Of a stretch of DNA of 64,000 nt, positions 48,619 through 57,241 are shown in pieces. Origin of the DNA: an uncultured Prevotella sp. (GTDB lineage Bacteria > Bacteroidota > Bacteroidia > Bacteroidales > Bacteroidaceae); NCBI GenBank assembly GCA_900551055.1, contig URUK01000011.1, positions 8,507 through 72,506 on the forward strand, read 5' to 3'. The notes under the pieces are model-generated. The model was not told the origin of the DNA. It did not search any database and saw nothing but the letters and a program-made list of their open reading frames with translations. The position numbers and the translations under genes are program-made. Positions within the stretch are counted from its first letter, which is position 1. Each line of letters opens with the position of its first letter.

Positions 48619-50709
48619 ATGAACGCAATGAATTTCACCATCACCAAACGCGACGGGAACACCGAACGGTTCAGCCTCGACAAAATCATGAACGCGATAA
48701 TAAAGGCGTTCGACTCGGTAAAAGAACCGGCAGACCTGAACTGCATATCGCGTATAATAAGCCATCTCGATCTCAAAGACGGCATCACAGTAGAAGACAT
48801 ACAGAACCAAGTGGAAGAAGCGCTGATGCGCGAAGGCTTTTACAAGGTTGCAAAAAGTTTCATGCTGTACCGCCAGCGGCACACCGAAGACCGTGAAACG
48901 ATGGAAAAGATGAAGTTCCTTGCCGACTACTGCACGGCCAGCAACGCCGCAACAGGCTCGAAATATGACGCCAACGCCAACGTGGAACACAAGAACATAG
49001 CCACACTTATAGGCGAACTGCCAAAGTCGAACTTCATCCGCCTCAACCGAAGACTGCTCACCGAGCGCATCAAGAAGATGTATGGCAAGGAACTGGCCGA
49101 CAGATACATTTACATGCTTGACCACCACTTTATATATAAGAACGACGAAACAAGCCTTGCCAACTACTGTGCATCCATCACGATGTACCCCTGGCTGATA
49201 GGCGGAACCGTGTCAATAGGCGGGAACTCGACAGCCCCAACCAACCTAAAGTCGTTCTGCGGAGGCTTCGTCAACATGGTGTTCATGGTGTCAAGCATGC
49301 TCAGCGGAGCATGCGCCACGCCCGAATTCCTCATGTATCTCAACTATTTCATTGGCTTGGAATACGGCAAAGACTATTGGCGCGAGGCGGAAAAGGTTGT
49401 TGACCTGTCGGTAAAACAGCGCACAATAGACAAGGTGGTGACCGACTGTTTCGAACAAATAGTATATTCAATCAACCAGCCTACGGGCGCAAGGAACTAC
49501 CAGGCCGTGTTCTGGAACATCGCCTATTACGACAAGCCTTACTTCGAAAGCCTGTTCGGCGAGTTCCGTTTCCCGGACGGAAGCCAGCCCGACTGGGACG
49601 GACTTAGCTGGCTGCAAAAGCGCTTCATGAAGTGGTTTAACCACGAGCGGACAAAAACCGTGCTGACGTTTCCCGTCGAGACCATGGCCCTGTTGACAAA
49701 AGACGGCGACGTGATTGACACCGAATGGGGCAACTTCACCGCCGAAATGTACGCCGAGGGGCACTCGTTCTTCACCTACATGAGCGACAACGCCGACTCG
49801 CTAAGCTCATGCTGCCGCCTGCGCAACGAAATCCAAGACAACGGCTTCAGCTATACGCTCGGCGCGGGAGGCGTGTCTACAGGCTCGAAAAGCGTGCTCA
49901 CAATCAACCTGAACCGCTGCATACAGTACGCCGAGAACAACGGTGTGGACTACAAAGAGTTCCTTTGCGGCATCACCGACCTTGTACACAAGGTGCAACT
50001 GGCATACAACGAGAACCTTAAAGAACTGCAACGCGCCGGCATGTTGCCGCTGTTCGACGCAGGCTACATCAACATCGGCCGCCAATACCTCACCATCGGC
50101 ATCAACGGGCTGGTAGAGGCGGCGGAGTTCCTCGGCCTCGAAATCAACGACAATCCGGACTACCTGTCATTCGTCCGCTCAGTCCTCGGCATCATCGAGA
50201 AGTACAACAAGCAGTACCGCACAAAGGACGTGATGTTCAACTGCGAGATGATACCGGCCGAGAACGTCGGTGTAAAGCATGCAAAATGGGACAGGGAGGA
50301 CGGCTACGCAGTGCCGCGCGACTGCTATAACAGCTACTTCTACGTGGTGGAAGACCCTTCGCTGAACATCCTCGACAAGTTCAAACTGCACGGAGCGCCC
50401 TACATCGAGCACCTAACCGGCGGCTCGGCGCTGCACATGAACCTTGAAGAACACCTGTCGAAGACGCAGTACCGCCAGCTGCTGCGCGTCGCCGCGAAAG
50501 AGGGATGCAACTATTTCACGTTCAACATACCCAACACCGTGTGCAACGACTGCGGCCACATAGACAAGCGCTACCTGACGGAATGCCCGCACTGCCACAG
50601 CAAGGACGTTGACTACATGACCCGCGTAATCGGCTACTTGAAGCGCGTGAGCAACTTTTCGGCGGCACGTCAGGCAGAGGCGGCACGCAGACATTACATC
50701 AAAGCCTAA
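48619..50709 (+). CDS. nrdD: Anaerobic ribonucleoside-triphosphate reductase (class III)
   Basis: Makes dNTPs without oxygen through a glycyl radical. 696 residues: an N-terminal ATP-cone ('TKRDGNTERFSLDKIMNAII', 'NQVEEALMREGFYKVAKSFM'), the ten-stranded barrel, a C-terminal zinc ribbon ('CNDCGHIDKRYLTECPHC') and the glycyl-radical motif 'RVIGYLKRVS' with Gly672 about 25 residues from the end. ATG at 48619 is taken; a second in-frame ATG follows at 48628. Followed after 12 bp by its activase gene. Confidence 0.97.
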   Translation: MNAMNFTITKRDGNTERFSLDKIMNAIIKAFDSVKEPADLNCISRIISHLDLKDGITVEDIQNQVEEALMREGFYKVAKSFMLYRQRHTEDRETMEKMKFLADYCTASNAATGSKYDANANVEHKNIATLIGELPKSNFIRLNRRLLTERIKKMYGKELADRYIYMLDHHFIYKNDETSLANYCASITMYPWLIGGTVSIGGNSTAPTNLKSFCGGFVNMVFMVSSMLSGACATPEFLMYLNYFIGLEYGKDYWREAEKVVDLSVKQRTIDKVVTDCFEQIVYSINQPTGARNYQAVFWNIAYYDKPYFESLFGEFRFPDGSQPDWDGLSWLQKRFMKWFNHERTKTVLTFPVETMALLTKDGDVIDTEWGNFTAEMYAEGHSFFTYMSDNADSLSSCCRLRNEIQDNGFSYTLGAGGVSTGSKSVLTINLNRCIQYAENNGVDYKEFLCGITDLVHKVQLAYNENLKELQRAGMLPLFDAGYINIGRQYLTIGINGLVEAAEFLGLEINDNPDYLSFVRSVLGIIEKYNKQYRTKDVMFNCEMIPAENVGVKHAKWDREDGYAVPRDCYNSYFYVVEDPSLNILDKFKLHGAPYIEHLTGGSALHMNLEEHLSKTQYRQLLRVAAKEGCNYFTFNIPNTVCNDCGHIDKRYLTECPHCHSKDVDYMTRVIGYLKRVSNFSAARQAEAARRHYIKA

Positions 50710-50721
50710 CGGACAGCAGCC

Positions 50722-51192
50722 ATGTTGAAGTACGTTGACACGGACATCGTGTTCCAGGAAATCCCCGACGAGGTGACAATCGCCGTAAACATATCAAACT
50801 GCCCGTGCCGGTGCAAGGGCTGCCACAGCAAACACCTGTGGGCAGACACCGGCGAACCGCTGACTACCGACACAGTAGATGGACTGATGTCGAAATACGG
50901 GGGAGAGGCTACATGTTTCTGTTTCATGGGCGGCGACGCCGACCCCGAAGGCGTTGCGTCACTGTCACGCTACGTAAGAGGACGGTATCCCGGCATGAAG
51001 ACGGGATGGTACAGCGGCCGCAGCCGGGCAGGCCAACCGTCGGTACTTGACGCTTTCGACTACGTAAAGCTCGGGCCTTACGTGGAAACGCTTGGCGGAC
51101 TGAAACATACGACCACCAACCAAAGACTGTACAAACGCCGCGACGACGGCCGTATGGAAGACATTACAAGCCGCTTCTGGCGCAGGCAATGA
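50722..51192 (+). CDS. nrdG: Anaerobic ribonucleotide reductase activating protein (radical SAM)
   Basis: Generates the glycyl radical on NrdD using S-adenosylmethionine and a 4Fe-4S cluster. 156 residues; the cluster cysteines are in 'NCPCRCKGCHSKHLW' with CxxxCxxC spacing, and a glycine-rich SAM region follows in 'FCFMGGDADPEGV'. 12 bp after nrdD, one operon. Confidence 0.95.
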   Translation: MLKYVDTDIVFQEIPDEVTIAVNISNCPCRCKGCHSKHLWADTGEPLTTDTVDGLMSKYGGEATCFCFMGGDADPEGVASLSRYVRGRYPGMKTGWYSGRSRAGQPSVLDAFDYVKLGPYVETLGGLKHTTTNQRLYKRRDDGRMEDITSRFWRRQ

Positions 51193-51205
51193 CAGGCGGC
51201 AATGC

Positions 51206-51293
51206 AAAAGGCCACCTTTTGCATTGCAATATGCCACATGTCACCTTGCAAAAGGCCGTCTTTCGCAATGCGAAAGACGGCCTTTTGCAATAC
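51206..51293. repeat. 4x22 dyad array, copy 7
   Basis: Units at 51206, 51228, 51250 and 51272: AAAAGGCCACCTTTT, decayed AATATGCCACATGTC, AAAAGGCCGTCTTTC and GAAAGACGGCCTTTT. Units 3 and 4 with their linker form a long hairpin. Lies 14 bp past the nrdG stop; the right flank (51294-51320) matches the flanks of copies 4 and 5. Confidence 0.9.
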
Positions 51294-51445
51294 GTTGAGT
51301 TACAGGGCGTTACGCCACAGGCCGCATATACCATAATAACATGACGCAGGCGGAGGCGCGGAGGCAGCTTTGCAAACATACCTTAATTATATAACGACAA
51401 TACCAAAAATACCTTTATAAATTTCAATATTCGGATTTTAATCAC

Positions 51446-51453
51446 TACATTTG
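51446..51453 (+). promoter_or_regulatory. Possible -7 element of the GH28-GH105 gene
   Basis: TACATTTG, about 70 bp upstream of the ATG; no clear TTTG partner. Confidence 0.4.
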
Positions 51454-51520
51454 TAGCCGGAAACGTAAAAAACTACGAAATCTATTAAACCCAAACAAAT
51501 ACACTTACAAACTTGAACCT

Positions 51521-54100
51521 ATGAAACAAATACAGACATTACTGCTATGCCTGCTGTTTCCGTTTGCAGTTTACGCATCAGGATGGGACGATGCGAAATA
51601 CAGACAAATAGAACAAAGCATCAGGACACCACAGTTCGCCGACCGTACTTTCGACATTACGAAATACGGAGCGTCGCTGAAAGCCACGCCGGCGCAGAAC
51701 CAGAAAGCCATAAACAGCGCCATCGAAGCGTGCTCGAAGGCAGGAGGAGGCCGCGTGGTGATACCCGAAGGAACATGGAACACCGGCGCAATAAGGCTCA
51801 AAAGCCACGTGAACCTTGTGATTGAGAAAGGCGCAACGCTGCTGTTCGCATTCGACAGGAGCCTCTATCCGCTCGTGGAGACACGCTGGGAGGGGCTTGA
51901 CTGCATGAACTACTCACCCCTGATCTACGCCTACAAGGAAACCGACATAGCCATAACGGGCGAAGGCACCATAGACGGCAACGCCTCTGACGACACATGG
52001 TGGCTGATGAGCGGAAAGACGCCGAAAAGCAAAGACGTGCCCGTCGCCGAGAAGCAGCAGAACCCCGGAGGACGCGCCGACCTGCTGAAGATGGCCGAAG
52101 ACGGCGTGCCCTTGGAGCAACGGGTGTTCGGCACGGGCAAGGGCCTGCGCCCGCAGATGGTAAACCTCAACCAGTGTGACGGCATACTAATCGAGGGCGT
52201 GACGATGGTGCGCTCGCCGTTCTGGGTGATGCACCCACTGCTTAGCAAGAACATAACCGTGAGGAACGTCACAGTACACAACGACGGGCCCAACGGCGAC
52301 GGCTGCGACCCTGAGTCGTGCGAGAACGTATTGATTGAAAACTGCGTGTTTGACACCGGTGACGACTGCATCGCCATCAAGAGCGGACGCAACGAAGACG
52401 GGCGCGAGGGCGGCAAGGGACGCTACACCGGACGGCCAAGCAAGAATATCATTGTGCGCAACTGCATGATGAAAGACGGCCACGGAGGCGTGGTTATAGG
52501 CTCTGAAATATCGGGAGGCTGCAACAATGTGTTCGTGGAAAACTGCAAGATGGACAGCCCCAACCTCGACCGCATACTGCGCATAAAGACAAACTCAGCA
52601 CGCGGCGGCGTGATAGAGAACATATACATGCGCAACGTCGAGGTAGGCCAGTGCGCCGAAGCGGTGCTGAAAATCAACCTCGACTACGAACCGAAGGAAA
52701 TAGCCAAGCGTGGATTTTACCCCACGGTGCGCAACGTCTACATGGAGAACGTAACCTGCAAGAAGAGCAAGTACGGCGTGATGATTGTAGCCTTCGACGA
52801 CCGCACCAACGTAAGCAACATAAACCTGAAGGACTGCCGCTTTGACGGCGTGTACAAAAAGCCCGTGTACATCACAGGCAAAACGGAGGGAGTGAACTAC
52901 GACAACCTTGTCATCAACGGCTCGCAAATCCTCTCGGAATACCCGTACAAGCATTACAGCGAGTGGATGACGTACTCCGAAATGAAGCGCGTACCCCTAC
53001 CCTACATGCTCGACTTCGCCAAGAAGCCGCGGTGGAACTATGCCAGCGGTATAGAACTCGAGGCGATGCTCGACACTTACCTGGCGTATGGCGGCGACAG
53101 CATAATAAGCTATCTGAAGGCATATCCTGCCAGAATGATTGACGAAAAGGGAAACATCACGGGCTACAAGTACGAGGATTTCAACCTTGACAACACCCGT
53201 CCGGGACGCTTCATACTGCGCATGAACCAGCTTTTCCCCGAAAAGAAGTCGGACAAGGCTCTCAAGACAATCTTCAAGCAGCTTGAAAAACAGCCGCGGA
53301 CAAAGGACGGCGTGTGGTGGCACAAGGCCATATACGCCCACCAGGTGTGGCTCGACGGCGTGTATATGGGACATCCATTCTACACGATGGCAGCCCCGAT
53401 ACTGAAAGGAGAGAAGAAAGCCAAGAAGTATTATGACGACGCTTTCGAGCAGATAAGCAAGACTTACAACCGCACTTACGACGAAAAGACCGGCCTGTGG
53501 AAACACGCCTGGGACGAGACCAACAGCATGTTCTGGGCAAACAAGGAAACCGGACTGTCGCAACACACGTGGGCAAGGGCGCAGGGATGGTTCGCTATGG
53601 CTATCCTCGAAGTGCTTGACGCACTGCCGCAGGACTACGAGAACCGCGGCAAGCTTATCGAAATGCTGAACAACGTGATGAAGGCCACAGTGAAGAAACA
53701 GGACAAGAAGACCGGCGTATGGCGCGACGTGCTCGACGTTGACGACCCTCGCAACTACTTTGAAGCCACGGCTTCGTCGATGTTCACATACGTTCTGCTT
53801 AAAGGTTCGCGCCTCGGCTACTTCGGCGAGGACATGAAGAAGGCCGGAATCAAAGGCTACATGGGCATACTGAAAGAATTTGTCAAGGTGAACCCCGACA
53901 AGACCGTGTCGCTTACACGCTGCTGCGAAGTGTCCGGACTCGGGCCTGACAACCCCAAGAGCCGCCGCCGCGACGGTTCGTTTGAATACTACATAAGCGA
54001 ACCGATACGTGACAACGACGGCAAAGGCATAGCTCCGTTCATCTGGGCTTCGCTCGAAATGGAGAAAATGGGTTACGACGTTGCAAGCCTGAACAAATAA
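51521..54100 (+). CDS. Secreted pectin-degrading fusion: GH28 polygalacturonase + GH105 unsaturated-uronyl hydrolase
   Basis: 859 residues with a signal peptide ('TLLLCLLFPFAVYAS'). Residues about 40-470 are a GH28 beta-helix: 'ITKYGASLKATPAQNQKAIN' opening, catalytic Asp260 in 'GPNGDGCDPES', 'DTGDDCIAIKSGR' (Asp281/Asp282), His321 in 'DGHGGVVIGSE' and 'RILRIKT'. Residues about 490-850 form a GH105-type (alpha/alpha)6 barrel: 'AHQVWLDGVYMGHPFYTMAA', 'HAWDETNSMFWANKETG' and 'WARAQGWFAMAILEVLDALP'. Such a fusion would cut polygalacturonan and then remove the unsaturated end product in one secreted enzyme. Confidence 0.9.
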   Translation: MKQIQTLLLCLLFPFAVYASGWDDAKYRQIEQSIRTPQFADRTFDITKYGASLKATPAQNQKAINSAIEACSKAGGGRVVIPEGTWNTGAIRLKSHVNLVIEKGATLLFAFDRSLYPLVETRWEGLDCMNYSPLIYAYKETDIAITGEGTIDGNASDDTWWLMSGKTPKSKDVPVAEKQQNPGGRADLLKMAEDGVPLEQRVFGTGKGLRPQMVNLNQCDGILIEGVTMVRSPFWVMHPLLSKNITVRNVTVHNDGPNGDGCDPESCENVLIENCVFDTGDDCIAIKSGRNEDGREGGKGRYTGRPSKNIIVRNCMMKDGHGGVVIGSEISGGCNNVFVENCKMDSPNLDRILRIKTNSARGGVIENIYMRNVEVGQCAEAVLKINLDYEPKEIAKRGFYPTVRNVYMENVTCKKSKYGVMIVAFDDRTNVSNINLKDCRFDGVYKKPVYITGKTEGVNYDNLVINGSQILSEYPYKHYSEWMTYSEMKRVPLPYMLDFAKKPRWNYASGIELEAMLDTYLAYGGDSIISYLKAYPARMIDEKGNITGYKYEDFNLDNTRPGRFILRMNQLFPEKKSDKALKTIFKQLEKQPRTKDGVWWHKAIYAHQVWLDGVYMGHPFYTMAAPILKGEKKAKKYYDDAFEQISKTYNRTYDEKTGLWKHAWDETNSMFWANKETGLSQHTWARAQGWFAMAILEVLDALPQDYENRGKLIEMLNNVMKATVKKQDKKTGVWRDVLDVDDPRNYFEATASSMFTYVLLKGSRLGYFGEDMKKAGIKGYMGILKEFVKVNPDKTVSLTRCCEVSGLGPDNPKSRRRDGSFEYYISEPIRDNDGKGIAPFIWASLEMEKMGYDVASLNK

Positions 54101-54120
54101 AAACAAACCATAAACAAAAA

Positions 54121-54187
54121 CAGACAGACTGGCAAGCAGCGCGCACGCAACGGGACAAACCCGGCACGCCGCTTGCCAGTACGTCTG
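54121..54187 (+). other. Stable stem-loop between the GH28-GH105 and pectate lyase genes
   Basis: Nested pairs: CAGAC (54121-54125) with GTCTG (54183-54187), ACTGGCAAGC (54128-54137) with GCTTGCCAGT (54171-54180), and an inner CGGG/CCCG. No T-run follows, so it may act as an RNA processing or stability element that sets different levels of the two products. Confidence 0.6.
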
Positions 54188-54211
54188 CAATAAAACTAAA
54201 ACAAACAACAA

Positions 54212-55990
54212 ATGAAAAGACAAATTTTACTCTTTGCAGCGGCAGCATTGACCTCTACCGCCGCATTCTCACAAACCGGCGCCCCTGCATTCCCCGGAGC
54301 TGAAGGCCACGGAAGATATGTAACAGGCGGCCGTGGCGGAGAAGTAAGGGTGGTGACAAACCTCAATGACAGCGGCGAAGGCTCGTTCAGATGGGCTGTC
54401 GACGGCTCTGAAAAAAAGATTGTAGTATTCAATGTGGGTGGTGTAATTCCCTTGGAGTCCGACCTTGAAATAGGAGCTAATACCACAATTGCCGGACAAA
54501 CTGCGCCCTATCCGGGAATAACATTGCGATATTACACGCTCCGTCTTGGCGGCGACAACATCATAATACGTTTCATCCGCAGCCGCAGAGGCCAGGAAAA
54601 AGACGTTGACGATGGAGCAGATGTCATTTGGGACAGACACCGCACAGGAATAATCCTCGACCACTGCTCGTTCAGCTGGAGCATCGACGAAGTTGCATCG
54701 TTCTATGACAACAACAACTTTACAATGCAATGGAGTACCATTGCCGAGAGCCTGAACAACGCAGGACACGGTAAAGGGGCACACGGATATGGCGGAATAT
54801 GGGGCGGAAAACTTGCCAGTTTCCATCATAACATGATAGCACACGTATCAAACCGCTCGCCGCGTTTCAACGGCGCACGCTACGGATGGGACGGATACAC
54901 GGACAACTACCTGTACGACGAATACAATTGGGCAAACACTGTGCAGGCTGAAAATGTTGATTTACGTAACTGCGTGGTGTACAACAGCGCCGGCGATTGC
55001 TACGGCGGCCCGGGCGGAGGACAAATAAACATGGTGAACAATTACTATAAAGGCGGTCCGGCAACAAGCAATTCAAAAGCACGCAGGATTACAACCGTAA
55101 CCGTATCTACACAAGGCAATTCGGATAAAAACCATCCCGAGTTTTATGATATGACAAGCCGTTACTACATCGACGGCAACGTAAACGAGCAAAATGACGG
55201 CAGGCGTTACACAGGCAACGACTGGGAACGTGTGACATACGACAGTGGCACGGCTACAATTGATGGGGAACACTGGTCGAAAGATGTAAACAATTTTTAT
55301 GGAAACGATGTTCCACGCCAGACATACGACGGCGAATCATACATAAGAATAAGGATGGACGAGCCAACAGTTACAGGTGAAATAACAACCCATACGGCAG
55401 ATGCTGCTTTCGACAAGGTAATGGATTACTGCGGCGCATCGCTCTTCCGTGATGTTATAGACACCCGTTATATGGAAGAAGCGGAAACCGGAACAGCTAA
55501 ATACATAGGTTCAAAGACAGATGCCGATGACCAAAAACCGGGACTTATCGACATTGTAGCCGACGCCAAGGATAGTTACACGGAGGACAACTTCCCCACC
55601 GGCGAACGTTCTGCCGACTTTGACACAGACGGCAACGGAATAGCCGACGAATGGGAAAGAGCCAACGGACTTACAGTTGGAACGGTTGACCCGAACGGCT
55701 ACGACATTGACACGAAGGGCTGGTACACCAACATCGAGGTTTACGCCAACTCACTCGTTGAAAACATCGTCAAGGCGCAGAACGCCGACGGTGAAAGCAA
55801 CTACGAGGAGTATTATCCCGAGTGTGAGTCTACCGGCATCAATGACATTACCGCCGGCGCATCGGAAGTTGAGAAGATAGAATATTACACTCTCGGCGGC
55901 GTTAAGCTCAGCGAGCCTGTCAAAGGCATCAATATCCGCAAGATAACCTTCACCAACGGCAAGACCGCCACAGACAAAGTGATTAAATAA
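54212..55990 (+). CDS. Pectate lyase, PL1-like
   Basis: 592 residues with a signal peptide ('LLFAAAALTSTAAFSQ'). The beta-helix begins at 'PGAEGHGRYVTGGRGGEVRV' and carries the PL1-type 'NVGGVIPLESDLEIGANTTI', 'ADVIWDRHRTGIILDHCSFS' and 'SNRSPRFNGARYGWDGYTDN' segments. Near the C-terminus 'DFDTDGNGIADEWERANGL' is a calcium-binding thrombospondin-3-like repeat. The end 'YYTLGGVKLSEPVKGINIRK' is a diverged form of the Prevotella-type terminal module. With the upstream fusion it makes a pectin-degradation pair. Confidence 0.88.
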   Translation: MKRQILLFAAAALTSTAAFSQTGAPAFPGAEGHGRYVTGGRGGEVRVVTNLNDSGEGSFRWAVDGSEKKIVVFNVGGVIPLESDLEIGANTTIAGQTAPYPGITLRYYTLRLGGDNIIIRFIRSRRGQEKDVDDGADVIWDRHRTGIILDHCSFSWSIDEVASFYDNNNFTMQWSTIAESLNNAGHGKGAHGYGGIWGGKLASFHHNMIAHVSNRSPRFNGARYGWDGYTDNYLYDEYNWANTVQAENVDLRNCVVYNSAGDCYGGPGGGQINMVNNYYKGGPATSNSKARRITTVTVSTQGNSDKNHPEFYDMTSRYYIDGNVNEQNDGRRYTGNDWERVTYDSGTATIDGEHWSKDVNNFYGNDVPRQTYDGESYIRIRMDEPTVTGEITTHTADAAFDKVMDYCGASLFRDVIDTRYMEEAETGTAKYIGSKTDADDQKPGLIDIVADAKDSYTEDNFPTGERSADFDTDGNGIADEWERANGLTVGTVDPNGYDIDTKGWYTNIEVYANSLVENIVKAQNADGESNYEEYYPECESTGINDITAGASEVEKIEYYTLGGVKLSEPVKGINIRKITFTNGKTATDKVIK

Positions 55991-56021
55991 GTGAAGAACG
56001 AAGAATTAAGAGTGAAGAATT

Positions 56022-56066
56022 AACAAGCAAACCGCCCGGACGCATTGTCCGGGCGGTTTGCTTGTT
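56022..56066 (+). terminator. Hairpin downstream of the pectate lyase
   Basis: Perfect 20-bp stem (56022-56041 with 56047-56066, containing GCAAACCGCCCGGAC) and a 5-nt loop. It lacks a long T-run but lies 32 bp past the stop and is the likely transcript end. Confidence 0.7.
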
Positions 56067-56229
56067 TGCCTTTAGCAGCTTAAACAGATACTTTAAAGGT
56101 TTAAGCAAAGAACCTTAACAGTCTAAACGCATGATTTCAACGGTCTAAGCGAGCGGTCTCAACGGCCTAAGCGGCGGCTTTTGACGGTTCTCACCGTCTC
56201 ACTTTCCCACCGTCTCACCGTCAACTGTC

Positions 56230-57012
56230 TCACCGTCTGATGCTTTTCTTTCCGCCTTGTATTACTATGCCCTTGGCATCCTTACCAATACGCTGCCCGG
56301 AGAGGTTGTAAACAGGAGCGTCTTCGTCCGCTTCACCGCCAACGGTCACGCTGCCGATGCCTGTTGTAACATTCTCCACCGACACAGGCAAGAACTCCAG
56401 ATATTTCACATACTGGTTGCTGTACACGGCCGTCACATCATACTTGTTGTCGCCGGAAACGCCGCCCGGCGCGTTTTCCGTGCCATACAGCCTCACCATT
56501 CCGCTGCCGTCAGAAGCGTAAAAGTCAGCCGCAGCCTCTCCGTCTGTTCCGCCGTTGCTTTCAGAAGACACATTTACGTTGCATATCTTCACCAAGTCAC
56601 ACTTGTATTTTCCGGCCAGAACATCCTCCAACGTGGCGGTCATCGGCTGCGCCTCAACACTGCTTTCGGTTATCGTAAGGGCCGACGCGTCGGTCAGTGC
56701 GTTGGCCTTCACCCCGGGCATAGAGCCGTTGCGCATCTCGTAATCAACGTTGACCGTCCCCTTTACCGTGGCGTTCAGCTTGAACGGGATGTCAGTTCCA
56801 TAGAACATTACGGCCTTGCCGCCGTCACGCACAAACACGTTCGGTTTGTCGCCCCTCGTGTCGATAAACACCACCTTGCCGTCAGTGATGGTAAGGTTTA
56901 CCTGCTCTTGGTTTTCCGTCAGCTCATGGAGCTTGGCGATTGTCATGTCGGCCGACCGTGCGCCTACGACGCATCCTACAGCTATTGCCGCCAGAATAAT
57001 CCGTTTTTTCAT
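56230..57012 (-). CDS. Small secreted OB-like-domain protein with Prevotella-type C-terminal module
   Basis: 260 residues: signal peptide 'MKKRIILAAIAVGCVVGARS', then one beta-rich domain ('MTIAKLHELTENQEQVNLTI', 'GKVVFIDTRGDKPNVFVRDG', 'LKLNATVKGTVNVDYEMR'-type) that is clearly related to residues 230-410 of the 57242-58642 protein. It ends in 'DAPVYNLSGQRIGKDAKGIV' and 'QGGKKSIRR'. Its promoter lies in the left outer repeat arm. Function unknown; probably surface-exposed or secreted. Confidence 0.8.
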   Translation of the reverse strand: MKKRIILAAIAVGCVVGARSADMTIAKLHELTENQEQVNLTITDGKVVFIDTRGDKPNVFVRDGGKAVMFYGTDIPFKLNATVKGTVNVDYEMRNGSMPGVKANALTDASALTITESSVEAQPMTATLEDVLAGKYKCDLVKICNVNVSSESNGGTDGEAAADFYASDGSGMVRLYGTENAPGGVSGDNKYDVTAVYSNQYVKYLEFLPVSVENVTTGIGSVTVGGEADEDAPVYNLSGQRIGKDAKGIVIQGGKKSIRR

Positions 57013-57069
57013 TTTGACTACTTGTTTTTCAGGTTAATGATGATAATGTTGTTTTTCTTAATGGTACGG

Positions 57070-57099
57070 CAAAGATAACGATTTATTCCGTCAAACAAA
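57070..57099 (-). promoter_or_regulatory. Promoter of the 56230 gene
   Basis: Minus-strand TTTG (57096-57099), 18 nt, TATCTTTG (57070-57077); the same sequence, inverted, serves the GH3 gene. Confidence 0.7.
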
Positions 57100-57149
57100 A
57101 CATTTTCCCGGATATTCATCCAAAATGCGACGCCCCGTCTGCCTGCACA

Positions 57150-57190
57150 AAGAAAAACGGAAGATGCACACAGCTGCGCATCTTCCGCCT
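57150..57190 (-). terminator. Terminator of the 57242 gene
   Basis: CGGAAGATGC (57158-57167) / GCATCTTCCG (57178-57187) with a T-run on the minus strand; matches 60849-60888 in the other arm. Confidence 0.75.
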
Positions 57191-57241
57191 TTATTATAAG
57201 ATAAGGTGTAAATTTTTCCACCTTCTCTATTTCTCACCTTC

